From positions 372,001 to 436,000 of the forward strand of contig MPSQ01000001.1 of the NCBI GenBank assembly GCA_003260355.1: a stretch of 64,000 nt of DNA, given 5' to 3'. This stretch comes from SR1 bacterium human oral taxon HOT-345. GTDB taxonomy: Bacteria > Patescibacteriota > Gracilibacteria > Absconditabacterales > Absconditicoccaceae. Below, piece after piece: positions 52,375-61,141 of this stretch. Position 1 is the first letter of the stretch. Each line of letters starts with the position of its first letter. The position numbers were made by a program, and so were the translations under genes. The notes under the pieces were generated by a model, which saw nothing but the letters and a program-made list of their open reading frames with translations, made no database searches and had not been told where the DNA came from.

Positions 52375-53559
52375 ATGCTGATGAGAGATATCAAAGCGGT
52401 TTTCGATATTGGGAATGATATGATTAAGGCGGTTGTTTTTTGAAAGGATAATGAGAAAGACATTATTCTTGCTAAACAGATGGAACCTGCACTTGGACTA
52501 AAAAAAGGAAAAATCCTTGATGCAGAAGCCTTTACTACGACGATTAACAAGATTATTGAGCATTTTATCAAGAAGCTAGGGTGAGATTTTATTGAAGAAG
52601 TTGTTGTTGGTGTTTCTCATCCTGAGATGCTTGTGCATAGGATTATTGAAGGGAAGAGAATTATGCAAGATGAAGTAGAAAATGATGATATTGATCATCT
52701 TTCCAGAATTGTTTCTGAGATTTCAATGAAAAATAATTATGAAACCATTAAAATTGCTCCAGTTTGCTGGATTATTGATGAGGATAAAAGAGAAAAAGAT
52801 CCTATTGGTCTGAAATGTAAAAAACTTGAATTAATGGCCGATGTCTTTATGCTTCCTAAGAATTTTTATACAGGGCTTGTAGATGCTTTTGATAAGGTTG
52901 GACTATCAATCTCAGATATTATCCCTAATATTATTGCTGCTACAGAAGTTGCTATAGATTATGATCATAAAGATCTTGGAACCGTGCTTGTGGATATTGG
53001 AAAGAATCAGACTTCTTATGTGATTTATGAGGATGGTTATCCGCTTGGTTATGGGACGATTCCTATGGGAGGAGAAGATGTTACGAAAGATATTTCTATT
53101 GGAATGCAGGTAGATATTAAGGAAGCTGAAGAAATCAAGAAAACTCATGGTATGGCGGTTCTTTCTGAGGGGATTAAGTCTGATAGTCAGCTTGATCTAG
53201 TCTTTCTCTCTGATATTATTAATGCAAGATATGAGGAAATCTTCCTTAAAGTCAATCAGCATTTAGAAAGAATAGAAAAAGACTGAAGATTGCCAGGGGG
53301 AATTCTTTTGATTGGTGGTGGAAGTAAGATGATGAATATTGACTATCTTGCAAAGAATGTTTTCAAACTTGCGACGTTCTTTGGAAAGGATCTCATGGTG
53401 AATGTTGGTGATCTGTCCCTTAATATCCAGTTTGTTAATTTACTTGGAGTTTATTATCGATCTAATAAGTATGTTGATATTTCTTCAAAGAAAATGTCCT
53501 TTAGAGGAGCTGGAAAAGCTTTTAGTAAGATCGGAAACTTCTTTAAGGATCTCTTTTAG
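52375..53559 (+). CDS. ftsA: Cell division protein FtsA
   Basis: A 394-residue actin-like protein with phosphate-1 AVFDIGNDMIKAVVF, an SHS2/1C-type insertion, phosphate-2 GTVLVDIGKNQTSYVIYEDG and the adenosine motif GGILLIGGGSKM. The C-terminus GKAFSKIGNFFKDLF is an amphipathic membrane-targeting helix. FtsA tethers FtsZ to the membrane. ATG 52381 is an alternative start. It is followed 59 nt later by ftsZ. A PilM function is less likely because of this order. Confidence 0.88.
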
Positions 53560-53618
53560 TCAATAAAAAACTCAAATATTAATTCAGATTTTTCTTTATA
53601 TCTTATACTATCTAACTA

Positions 53619-54779
53619 ATGGTTATCAATGAAATTATGCCTGAGTTTATTCCAGGAGCAAAGATTAAAGTCTTTGGAGTAGGGGGGTGCGGAAATAAAG
53701 CCCTCAATAGAATGATCCAAGAAGGATTGACAGGAGTAGAGTTTGTTGCGGTAAATACTGATGCACAGGATCTTGCAACCAACCTTGCACAGCAGAAAGT
53801 AAATATCGGACTCAATATTACGAAAGGACTCGGAGCTGGAGCAAACCCTGAAATTGGAAGAAAATCAGCGGAAGAAGATGAAATGAACCTCAAATCAGTA
53901 ATGCAAGATACTGATATGGTTTTCATTACTGCTGGAATGGGGGGGGGAACTGGAACGGGAGCCGCTCCAGTTGTTGCAAGTATCGCAAAAAGTATGGGAA
54001 TCCTTACGGTTGGTATTGTTACGAAGCCTTTTAGCTTTGAAGGAAAGAAAAGGTCTATCAATGCTGAAGAAGGACTTAAAAAGATGAAAGAAGTTGTAGA
54101 TACCTTGATTGTAATTCCAAATGATAAAATTTATACTTTGGTAGACAAAAAAACGACCTTCAAACAAGCCTTTACGATGATTGATAAGGTGCTTTATCTT
54201 GGAGTTCAGGGTATTTCTGATTTGATTACCAAGCCTGGAGATATCAATATTGACTTTGCAGATATTAGAGAAGTGATGCTTAATTCTGGAAACGCTTTGC
54301 TCGGAATCGGATACGGAGCTGGAGAAAAGAGGGCAGTGGATGCAGCGAGAAAAGCTATTGAAAATCCACTCCTTGAAACCAATCTTGATGGAGCGAAGAA
54401 AGTGATTTTTGCGGTATCTGGAGGAATGGATTTGACACCGATTGAAGTGCAGGAAGCTGCTGCGATTGTTGAGGAAATCCTTGATGATGATGTGAATATG
54501 ATTTGGGGAATGAGCTTTGATGAATCTTTTGAAGACGAAGTAAAGGTTACGATTATTGCGACCGGATTTGAAGAGCAGAGCAAAGAACCTATTTTGAAGC
54601 CTGTTCAGAGAAATTTCCTTGGTCAAAAGATTGAAACTCCTAAAAGAGAATCTGAAAATTATATCACGAGAGGACTTAGAAACACTGAAACTAAACCAGA
54701 ACCAGAAACTGTAAAAGAACCTGAGGAAGATACTGAAGTTCCAGCGTTCTTGAGAAGACAAATGAAACAGCAAGGATAA
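53619..54779 (+). CDS. ftsZ: Cell division protein FtsZ
   Basis: A 386-residue tubulin-like GTPase with KVFGVGGCGNKALNRM, the tubulin signature GMGGGTGTGAAPVVA, NAEEGLKKMKEVVDTLIVIPND and the T7-type catalytic region. A flexible linker leads to the C-terminal peptide VPAFLRRQMKQ, which binds FtsA. It forms the division ring. No TGA codon is used despite many Gly, in keeping with high expression. Confidence 0.98.
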   Translation: MVINEIMPEFIPGAKIKVFGVGGCGNKALNRMIQEGLTGVEFVAVNTDAQDLATNLAQQKVNIGLNITKGLGAGANPEIGRKSAEEDEMNLKSVMQDTDMVFITAGMGGGTGTGAAPVVASIAKSMGILTVGIVTKPFSFEGKKRSINAEEGLKKMKEVVDTLIVIPNDKIYTLVDKKTTFKQAFTMIDKVLYLGVQGISDLITKPGDINIDFADIREVMLNSGNALLGIGYGAGEKRAVDAARKAIENPLLETNLDGAKKVIFAVSGGMDLTPIEVQEAAAIVEEILDDDVNMIWGMSFDESFEDEVKVTIIATGFEEQSKEPILKPVQRNFLGQKIETPKRESENYITRGLRNTETKPEPETVKEPEEDTEVPAFLRRQMKQQG

Positions 54780-54794
54780 TACTTAATGGGAGCT

Positions 54795-54864
54795 GCCATC
54801 GCAAGGCGAAGCCGTGGCGATCTAGGAGAAGGTCGTTCTGGATTGCTTCGCTAACGCTCGCAAT
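54795..54864. repeat. REP-like repeat
   Basis: Contains GGATTGCTTCGCTAACGCTCGC, an imperfect palindrome of the type GATTGCTTCGC...GCGAGC...AATGA found as dispersed repeats in many bacteria. Related copies occur at 60402-60475, 62013-62040 and 63740-63770. Confidence 0.6.
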
Positions 54865-54958
54865 GAACACGATCACTCACAAAAAAGATCAGATTTTTTG
54901 CTTTTTCATTACTGAACGACTATACTTAGGCGAGTTTATCTTCTTAATGTTAAGAATT

Positions 54959-55369
54959 ATGCAACTTACTATAGCTACGACACAAAATACGACTGTTTAT
55001 GAGGGGACTATAGACCAGGTGAATTTGCCAACTGAAAATGGGACTTTAGCAGTTTTCCAAAATCATATTCCCTCGGTGGTGAAACTGGTTCCTGGAGTGA
55101 TTCAGATTTCTTCTGGTGGGAAAATAAGTAAGAGTCTGAGCATTTCCAAAGGGATTGCTTTGGTGGATGGAAGTATGATTAAGATTACTGTTTCTGTGGC
55201 TACCATGCAACCTTTGGCGAAACTGGTGGAGCTTCGTGGAAATCAACAACTTCTTGAACTGAAATTACAGAAAGTGAAAAGCTTTGGAAGTGTGGAGGAG
55301 ATTAGTCAGCTGATTTGTGAGTTAGAGAAAGTTAAAGCTGATATTAAACTCGCAGAACTTTATCATTAA
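54959..55369 (+). CDS. atpC: F-type ATP synthase epsilon-subunit-like protein
   Basis: A 136-residue protein. The N-terminal beta sandwich of F1 epsilon is clear (TIATTQNTTVYEGTIDQVNLPTENGTLAVFQNHIPSV ... ISKSLSISKGIALVDGSMIKI). The C-terminal helical hairpin follows. No other ATP synthase subunit is in the window. ATG 54947 is an alternative start. Confidence 0.75.
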   Translation: MQLTIATTQNTTVYEGTIDQVNLPTENGTLAVFQNHIPSVVKLVPGVIQISSGGKISKSLSISKGIALVDGSMIKITVSVATMQPLAKLVELRGNQQLLELKLQKVKSFGSVEEISQLICELEKVKADIKLAELYH

Positions 55370-55370
55370 A

Positions 55371-55402
55371 AAAAAGTCTGATCTCAATGGTCAGATTTTT
55401 TT
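55371..55402 (+). terminator. Rho-independent terminator of the epsilon-like gene
   Basis: TCTGA / TCAGA stem (55377-55381 with 55391-55395) extended by A-T pairs and ended by a T-run. Confidence 0.75.
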
Positions 55403-55405
55403 ATC

Positions 55406-55433
55406 TTGCAATACTTTAAAGGATAACTATGCT
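55406..55433 (+). promoter_or_regulatory. Promoter of the lipoprotein gene at 55465
   Basis: TTGCAA (55406-55411), 16-nt spacer, TATGCT (55428-55433). Confidence 0.7.
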
Positions 55434-55464
55434 TTAGTTGGTTTTATTTTTTACTTGTGCAATA

Positions 55465-56163
55465 ATGAAAAGAATTTTACCTTTGTTATTGGTAGTGTTT
55501 TTACTTGCTGGATGTTCATGAAAACCAATAGAACTTGTTTGTCCTCCAAGGCAGCCAGAAAAGGTTTATAGCTATGAGGAAAAATTAAAAGGAACTTGAT
55601 TTCCTTTGGGATTTAAGTCATGCAATCTTAAAGAGCTTTGCAAATACAAGGATTGCACGGTGATGGAGAATCCAAAAGGGGTCTGTGATAACGGAAGAGA
55701 GTTTTGACACCATAATGTTGATGAATTGAAAAATGATAATCTGCGTTTAGATTATGGTGAAGGATTGAGTTTTGATCTTTCGTATTTGGAAATCTATTCT
55801 GGAGTAAAAGTAAAAATTACTGTTTTAACAGGAATGGTAGAAGTAAATACTGAAGCTCATTATCGCACAAAAACTAAATCTTCATGTACTAGCGATAGTA
55901 TCGCACCATTAAATGATAAACTATATTCGGGAATCGTTTTTGATAACAGAAATGAGTATCCTCCAATTTGAATCATGTATCCGCCACTTACAAATCAAAA
56001 AATTATTCAAGCAGGGGAGTCAGCTATAATATCTGAAGAAGATGTGGTGGTGCTTTCAAATCTAAATGATCCAGAAGCTCAATATTGGGGATTTGATATG
56101 AAAATTAGTCCACTAGCCAAAGAAAATCGTATTGCTTATGAAATCATCATTCCAAAAGATTAA
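55465..56163 (+). CDS. Lipoprotein of unknown function
   Basis: A 232-residue protein with a lipoprotein signal peptide (MKRILPLLLVVFLLAGCSG, lipobox LAGC). The mature part has a Cys-rich N-terminal region (CPPRQPEK, SCNLKELCKYKDC, GVCDNG) and a beta-rich remainder. Four TGA codons code Gly, one right after the lipid-anchored Cys-Ser. No family recognised. Confidence 0.75.
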
Positions 56164-56178
56164 ATAGAAGCAAAAAAA

Positions 56179-56210
56179 AGAAAGTCTGATTGCAAATTCA
56201 GGCTTTTTCT
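56179..56210 (+). terminator. Rho-independent terminator of the lipoprotein gene
   Basis: AAAGTCTGA / TTCAGGCTTT stem with G-U pairs, followed by TTTTCT. Confidence 0.7.
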
Positions 56211-56245
56211 ATATATACAATTGCATTTATTCCTTTTTGTTTGTT

Positions 56246-57289
56246 ATGTATTTCGCGATTCTCTGAAAAAATAAAGAGCTTAGCTTGAAAGAGCTTGAAT
56301 ACGCACAACTAACCAAGCTGCAATCCTGAACTACTCAGCAGATTGTGCTTTTTGAGAATTGTGAGGAGGCTAAGCTTGCCCAACTCGCTGGGATTATCAA
56401 GTGGGGAAAGCTGATCGATGGTGATTTGTCAGACTTTTTTTCTTCTTGTGAAAAGAGAATCCTCGGAGTAGCAGATAAAAATCAGGGAATCAATCTCAAA
56501 AAACGTTATGGACTCAAGAGATTTAAGCAGGTCGATCTTTTTCATACGGATTTGGAGGTTAAGCAAAAGGGGGTCGAACTCATAAAAATCTGATCGCAGT
56601 GGGGACAGGTGTTGGGTTATCAGCAGATTAAACTTTATGAGGTGGTGGATTTTGAAAAGCCAGGTCGTAGTATGCAAATGGGGATGATGCCTGCGAAATT
56701 AACGCATACTTTGATGAATATCGGGCTTTCTCTTTCAAAATCACAGGAGAAACCGCTGATTTATGATCCTTTTGCTGGAAGTGGAACGACTGGTTTTTTG
56801 GCAAATTATTTTGCTTATGATTTCTTAGGTTCAGATTTGAAACTTACCTTTGCAAATCAGAATAAACCTTGGTGGCTCGCTTCTAAATGGTCAAAACCTG
56901 ATCAGATTTTTGATTTTTTCTTACATAACGCTACAAAAAGCTTTGAAAATCCTGAGCTTTTTGCTGGAAAGACTCCGATTATTATTACTGAAGGGTGGCT
57001 TTGACCTGTAATCAAGGCGAGCACAACGGCAGAGGAAGTCAAGGAATATCAAAGATGGGTGAAAAATGTTTATCGTCCTTGGATTGAACAAATGGCGAAT
57101 GCTTTCCCTAAGAAACCGACGATGGTTTTTACTATTCCTCGGTATTTGGGCTATGAGAATTTGCTAGAAAAGGCAATTATTGAAGTAGCTGAGCAGGTGG
57201 GCTTTCGTTTTGGTTCGCTTCAAGAGCTTTACAAAAGAGAGCAACATAAAGTAGCAAGAAAAGTTATCTTTCTGACGGGGGAGAAGTAA
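56246..57289 (+). CDS. TRMT11/THUMP-type RNA methyltransferase
   Basis: A 347-residue protein. The N-terminal half is a degenerate ferredoxin/THUMP-like region. QWGQVLGYQQIKLYEVVDFEKPGRSMQMGMMPAKLTHTLMNIGL leads to SAM motif I YDPFAGSGTTGFLA and the acidic GSDLKLTF. This matches guanosine-N2 tRNA/rRNA methyltransferases of the Trm11/Trm-G10 type. A canonical NPPY motif is not evident. Four TGA codons code Gly. Confidence 0.75.
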
Positions 57290-57353
57290 GTTTTTTATCG
57301 TTGGAGTAGGTGGGCTTTATCAGAGTCGGAAGTTTTTAGCTTGATGCGAGGAG

Positions 57354-57382
57354 AATCAGAGGGAGAAACTCTGATTTTTTTC
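57354..57382 (+). terminator. Rho-independent terminator of the methyltransferase gene
   Basis: Perfect 8-bp stem AATCAGAG / CTCTGATT (57354-57361 with 57369-57376) and a T-run. Confidence 0.9.
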
Positions 57383-57484
57383 CTTTTTCTTTGTATTTAA
57401 GAAGGAGAAAGAAGTGAATTTGCTATTATAAGACTGCCTCTATGCTTGACTTTTATGAAAAAAGTAGAAAAATGTGATTTCTGC

Positions 57485-57512
57485 TTGCAATTGGTGTGTA
57501 GAAATGTATAGT
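57485..57512 (+). promoter_or_regulatory. Promoter of the basic exported protein gene
   Basis: TTGCAA (57485-57490), 16-nt spacer, TATAGT (57507-57512). Confidence 0.7.
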
Positions 57513-57559
57513 TCTGATACTTAAATAAAAAAAACATATTAAAAAAATGGTAAAAAGAT

Positions 57560-59152
57560 ATGGGTTTTAAAACAATTCGTGAGTTAACGCTAACTTTTGG
57601 TCTTACTCACAAAAAAGGTATTCAACCTTTTTCCGCTATGGAGTGCTTTTATGCACTTAAGGCGATGTTTGATCGCAAACATCTGATGTTCGGTTCGTTT
57701 TTTCTTCCTCTTCTCCTTCTATTGCCTCTCAAGGCGAAGGGTCAGAATTCAGTTTCTGGCACTACTGGAAGGGCTCGGGAGGAAATAACGACAAGCTCTG
57801 CCGCTGCTTCTCAGCAGAAGGCGGATGCACCTTCCTCCACTGTTTCAGACAAGACTTCTGTTCGTTCTAAGTGCTTAAGCCCTGAGGAATGTATGAAGAT
57901 TGTTCAGGAGGACGCCTATAAAAGGAATCCCGAGCTTCGGGAATATGATCTTGCTCAAGCAGAGAAGAAAAAATCAGAAGCTCAACAAGGGATGACTCAG
58001 AAGAAAGCTTCTCGGTCTGCTGTTCAGAAAGTTTCTGCTCCGGTTGCAGGCAAAAAGTCTGTAGCTCGGAAGAAGCCTACCCCAGCGGAAAAGAGAAAGT
58101 CTCAAGCTCAACAACGGCCAAGCCACAAGAAAGCTCCTCAGCCTTCTCTTCGGAAGGGGGCTGATCCAGGCAGAGAAAAAATGACTCTTGCTCGGCAGCA
58201 TTCTCTTCCGGCACAGGCGAAGAAGTCTGATGCTGGACAAGGAAGGTCTTCGGGAAAAGATTCGAAGCTTCTTGCTCAACGTCAATCAAGCTCTTCAAAG
58301 AGGACTAAATCTACAACCCGCAAGTCTCCCTCTCGTCCAAAAGCAAAAAATCTTCAGGTGCGGGAAGGGATTCTTCAATCAAGGGTGATTCAGGCTTTGG
58401 ATCCTCCTGCCTTTCCTCCTATTGATCCGTCGTTGCCGAAGGTCTTTGCGAGGATTGAATCCTCTTCACGAGGTGCTAGAGTGTCGGCTGATGTGCATGA
58501 ATCACTTGTTCAGGCTGGTCAGATAGAGCTTGTTGTCTGTGATGGTCAATCTGGGGTTTTGGTGTTCTATGGTGAAATGGTTGAAGGGGTCACTTCTCCT
58601 GATGGTTATGTCCGCTTTGAGGTTACTTGTCCTGCTTCGTGCTTCAAAAACGAGGAAGTCTACCTCTTTAGAGTGAATCAGTGGGGTCCTTTTGGAGGGC
58701 GTCAACTGACGGGCTTCCCGAGTTCGGTCTATTTCAAGGAGAATGATCCAGATGCTTCTGTTCATGTGGAGAAAACACCGGTTAAGCATCAAACCACCCT
58801 GCGCATTGTTCCGGTTGGTGATGGTGCGAAGTTCGTTGTCAGGACTACGGAGAAACCTAGGCGTGATGAACGTATCTACATCCAGGTTTATGATCCTTTT
58901 GATAACTTTTATGCCATTCTCCCTATGCAACTTGACTCAAAGCATGGGGATTTGGCGGTCTATACCTTCTTGGAGAAGGATATGTCCCAGTATCTTTCGG
59001 TGCCGAGGGAACGGAGATTCCGTGTATATCTCGGGGAGCTGCCTCTTTTCGAAGAGACTCCGACCGGTAGACAACTGTCTGGTTGTAAAACAGATTTAAG
59101 TCATTTTCCCTTTTATCATAATTATGGAGAGCTTGTTCTTTCCGCGTGGTAG
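57560..59152 (+). CDS. Exported or anchored protein with basic low-complexity region
   Basis: A 530-residue protein. One hydrophobic segment (FGSFFLPLLLLLPLKAKG, about 44-60) looks like a signal peptide or anchor. Residues ~115-280 are Lys/Arg/Gln/Ser-rich with many KK/RK pairs, like a histone-type tail. Residues ~290-530 appear globular with beta strands (VRFEVTCPASCFKNEEVYLFRVNQWGPFGG). It has no TGA codon, a higher GC content than the core genes and a different codon choice, which suggests transfer. No family recognised. Confidence 0.7.
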   Translation: MGFKTIRELTLTFGLTHKKGIQPFSAMECFYALKAMFDRKHLMFGSFFLPLLLLLPLKAKGQNSVSGTTGRAREEITTSSAAASQQKADAPSSTVSDKTSVRSKCLSPEECMKIVQEDAYKRNPELREYDLAQAEKKKSEAQQGMTQKKASRSAVQKVSAPVAGKKSVARKKPTPAEKRKSQAQQRPSHKKAPQPSLRKGADPGREKMTLARQHSLPAQAKKSDAGQGRSSGKDSKLLAQRQSSSSKRTKSTTRKSPSRPKAKNLQVREGILQSRVIQALDPPAFPPIDPSLPKVFARIESSSRGARVSADVHESLVQAGQIELVVCDGQSGVLVFYGEMVEGVTSPDGYVRFEVTCPASCFKNEEVYLFRVNQWGPFGGRQLTGFPSSVYFKENDPDASVHVEKTPVKHQTTLRIVPVGDGAKFVVRTTEKPRRDERIYIQVYDPFDNFYAILPMQLDSKHGDLAVYTFLEKDMSQYLSVPRERRFRVYLGELPLFEETPTGRQLSGCKTDLSHFPFYHNYGELVLSAW

Positions 59153-59174
59153 AATGTGTTGATGACTTCTTTAG

Positions 59175-59210
59175 AAGCTCCCTTGGGTTTTCCCGGGGAG
59201 CTTTTTCTTT
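59175..59210 (+). terminator. Rho-independent terminator of the basic protein gene
   Basis: AAGCTCCC / GGGGAGCTT stem and a T-run. It shares CTTC-TTAGAAGCTC with the terminators of the small-RNA units downstream. Confidence 0.85.
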
Positions 59211-59322
59211 TTGCTGGGAAAGGGGTGGATTACTGTTTGCTCGAGGAGGAAGAGAAGAAGGAAGTCTGATTTTTTTTCTGTTTTTCCCTTGCAATTGAGG
59301 AAAGAATCCTTATTTATTTGCT

Positions 59323-59416
59323 TGCCTCTCACTCTGTGCCATAGTTCTTTTCCTTTTCATGAGAGGTCGCGTATTTTTGGTTGTAGCTCCCCGGGTTTTT
59401 TACCTGGGGGGCTTTT
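59323..59416 (+). ncRNA. Putative small RNA unit 1
   Basis: Promoter TTGCAA (59289-59294), 16 nt, TATTTA (59311-59316); terminator AGCTCCCC...GGGGGGCTTTT ends near 59416. Predicted ~94 nt. The body is the most diverged of the four and no open frame with coding character is seen. Confidence 0.5.
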
Positions 59417-59489
59417 CCGTTTCGGGGAAAAAAGTCAGATTTTTCTGTTTTTCTCTTGCAAATGAGGAGGATATCCGTATCTTAGTGGC

Positions 59490-59586
59490 ACTTCTGTTAA
59501 GTGGAATTAATGTCTTTAAGTGCGCTGGTCGTGAGACTCGCAATGCTTCTTAGAAGCTCTCCAGGGTTTTTCCTTGGGGGCTTTTT
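59490..59586 (+). ncRNA. Putative small RNA unit 2
   Basis: Promoter TTGCAA (59456-59461), 16 nt, TATCTT (59478-59483). The body contains CTGGTCGTGAGACTCG, a short hairpin with a GTGA (GNRA-type) loop. The terminator AGCTCTCCAGGG...CTTGGGGGCTTTTT ends near 59586. Predicted ~97 nt. Confidence 0.6.
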
Positions 59587-59659
59587 CGTATTGGGAGGAA
59601 GGGATTAGATTTTCCTGTTTTTCTCTTGCAAATCGGGAGGAGATCCGTATCTTAGGGGT

Positions 59660-59756
59660 ACTTCTATCATGTCTATTTAGGAATTTTAAGTGTGCTGGTC
59701 GTGAGACTCGCAGTACTTCTTAGAAGCTCTCCAGGGTTTTTCTCTGGGGGCTTTTT
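59660..59756 (+). ncRNA. Putative small RNA unit 3
   Basis: Promoter TTGCAA (59626-59631), 16 nt, TATCTT (59648-59653). It has the same GTCGTGAGACTCG core and CTTCTTAGAAGCTCTCC terminator as unit 2, while the first ~35 nt differ. Predicted ~97 nt. Confidence 0.6.
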
Positions 59757-59828
59757 CGTATCGGGGGAAGGGATCAGATTTTCCTGTTTTTCTCTTGCAA
59801 ATCGGGAGGAGATCCGTATCTTGGGGCT

Positions 59829-59925
59829 GTTTTCATTTGTTAAAAGTAAAGTGTTGTGGGCAAACTAGTCGTGAGACTGGTAAGCTCCTTAAAAGTTCCC
59901 TAGAGTTTTTCTCTGGGGGCTTTTT
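59829..59925 (+). ncRNA. Putative small RNA unit 4
   Basis: Promoter TTGCAA (59795-59800), 16 nt, TATCTT (59817-59822). The core hairpin CTAGTC-GTGA-GACTGG is fully paired, with the base change compensated relative to units 2 and 3. The terminator ends near 59925. Predicted ~97 nt. A fifth promoter-like TTGCTT-N16-TACCTC follows at 59963 without a clear terminator. Confidence 0.6.
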
Positions 59926-59989
59926 CGTTTTGAGGAGAAAGTGTGGATTTTTGGATTTTGTCTTGCTTTTTGGGGAGGAATCCCTACCT

Positions 59990-60247
59990 CTAGAGTAGAG
60001 AACGAAGTTTAAAGGTGAAGAGCAATCGTGGTAATGGGACTAAATTCCCGCTGCCTTCAGAATTGCCCTCCCGACTTCCACTCAACCCCTCAGGCACTTC
60101 GTGCCAGCTCCTCTTGACCTCCACTTCGTTTCGTCGAGGACTCCCTGTGGTCGCCTCTTGGGGCGGCAAAAAATAGATGAGGGGATTCGCTTTGGCTCGT
60201 TGGTTTTGGGAGGAGCGGGGTGTGAAGTTTATGGGGGACGGGAAGCT
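59990..60247. other. Non-coding stretch of unusual composition
   Basis: GC-rich text with blocks such as CACTTCGTGCCAGCTCCTC. No convincing gene on either strand. It leads into the 42-bp repeats. Confidence 0.4.
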
Positions 60248-60400
60248 TGACCCCCAAATTAGGGTGTCGGACAGGTCGATGATGCAAGAATGACCCCCAA
60301 ATTTGACTTCCGAGCTGTCGGGAAGGTGAAAATGACCCCCAAATTTGATGCCCGGGGTGATCGGAAGGGTAAAACGACCCCCCAAATTCGATGCCCGGGG
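60248..60400. repeat. 42-43 bp tandem repeat, four copies
   Basis: TGACCCCCAAATTTGATGCC-type units start at 60248, 60291, 60333 and 60375, with drift in the second half of each unit. A related CGACCCCCCAAGTG occurs alone at 61039. Confidence 0.8.
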
Positions 60401-60401
60401 T

Positions 60402-60480
60402 ACTGGATTGCCACGCTTCGCTCGCAATGACGGGAGAGGAAGGACTGGATTGCTTCGCTTCGCTCGCAATGACGGGGAGA
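60402..60480. repeat. Pair of REP-like elements
   Basis: Two copies of GGATTGC(C/T)(A/T)CGCTTCGCTCGCAATGACGGG-like sequence, about 41 bp apart. On the minus strand they translate into the well-known artefact text SLRAKRSNP. Confidence 0.8.
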
Positions 60481-60524
60481 GGGGGGACTGGAGAAAGTAA
60501 AACATTGAAAAAGTTTGAAAAAAA

Positions 60525-60552
60525 TTGCTTTATTTCTCTTTGGGAATATACT
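60525..60552 (+). promoter_or_regulatory. Promoter of the membrane protein gene at 60575
   Basis: TTGCTT (60525-60530), 16-nt spacer, TATACT (60547-60552). Confidence 0.75.
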
Positions 60553-60574
60553 TAGTTGAGTTTTTAGCTGAGTA

Positions 60575-61030
60575 ATGAATCTAAAAATGAAGAAAAGTAA
60601 ATGGCTTCCAGCAGGTTTTTGGGCTGATTTTGATACGACGTTTTCACGTCTTTTTACAGGAGCGAACTTGGTTGCCCTCGGGTTTTCTGGGCTTTACTGT
60701 GCGATCTCTTGGATCTTGGAGAGGATATATTCGTCTCTTTTTTCTGGATTGCTAGGGGTTTATTCTATTATCGGGAATGGAAGTCTCAAAGGTGAGCTTT
60801 TGCAGCGTTGGCTACCCGCAGGAGATGCTTTTTTCCCCAATATGTGGTATCTTTCAGTGATTGGGCTTGCTGTCGTGTCCTTGAGTTTCGTCATTGCACA
60901 GCTTGTGAATAAGAGAAAGGGGAATTTGACCAGATTTTCGTTCTGGTTGATGCTGTTTTTCTTTGTGCTGTTGGCATTACCGTATGTTACGATGTTTTGC
61001 AACGGGATCGGTTACTTTTTGCAGCAGTAG
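60575..61030 (+). CDS. Hypothetical three-helix membrane protein
   Basis: A 151-residue protein with hydrophobic helices at about 30-50, 93-113 and 124-145. It has no TGA codon and ends with TAG. It sits in the GC-shifted region. Not recognised. Confidence 0.65.
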   Translation: MNLKMKKSKWLPAGFWADFDTTFSRLFTGANLVALGFSGLYCAISWILERIYSSLFSGLLGVYSIIGNGSLKGELLQRWLPAGDAFFPNMWYLSVIGLAVVSLSFVIAQLVNKRKGNLTRFSFWLMLFFFVLLALPYVTMFCNGIGYFLQQ

Positions 61031-61058
61031 TCTGGAATCCGACCCCCCAAGTGAAAGA

Positions 61059-61093
61059 AAAAAGTGCCACGAGGAAACTGTGGGCACTTTTTG
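61059..61093. terminator. Bidirectional terminator
   Basis: AAGTGCC...GGGCACTT stem with A-run and T-run on the two sides. It can end the gene at 60575 (+) and the gene at 61142 (-). The stem is a relative of those at 61489 and 63681. Confidence 0.8.
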
Positions 61094-61141
61094 ATTTGGG
61101 AATGCAGGGGGAGGGGAGCTCCCCCTAGGAGCAAGCGATGC

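Noticed and set aside
52375-53559. PilM instead of FtsA
   Set aside because: It is divergent from pilN, directly precedes ftsZ, and has a C-terminal amphipathic helix typical of FtsA.
59990-60505. A 171-codon leftward open frame
   Set aside because: It runs through REP-like repeats (SLRAKRSNP text) and 42-bp tandem repeats and lacks coding character.
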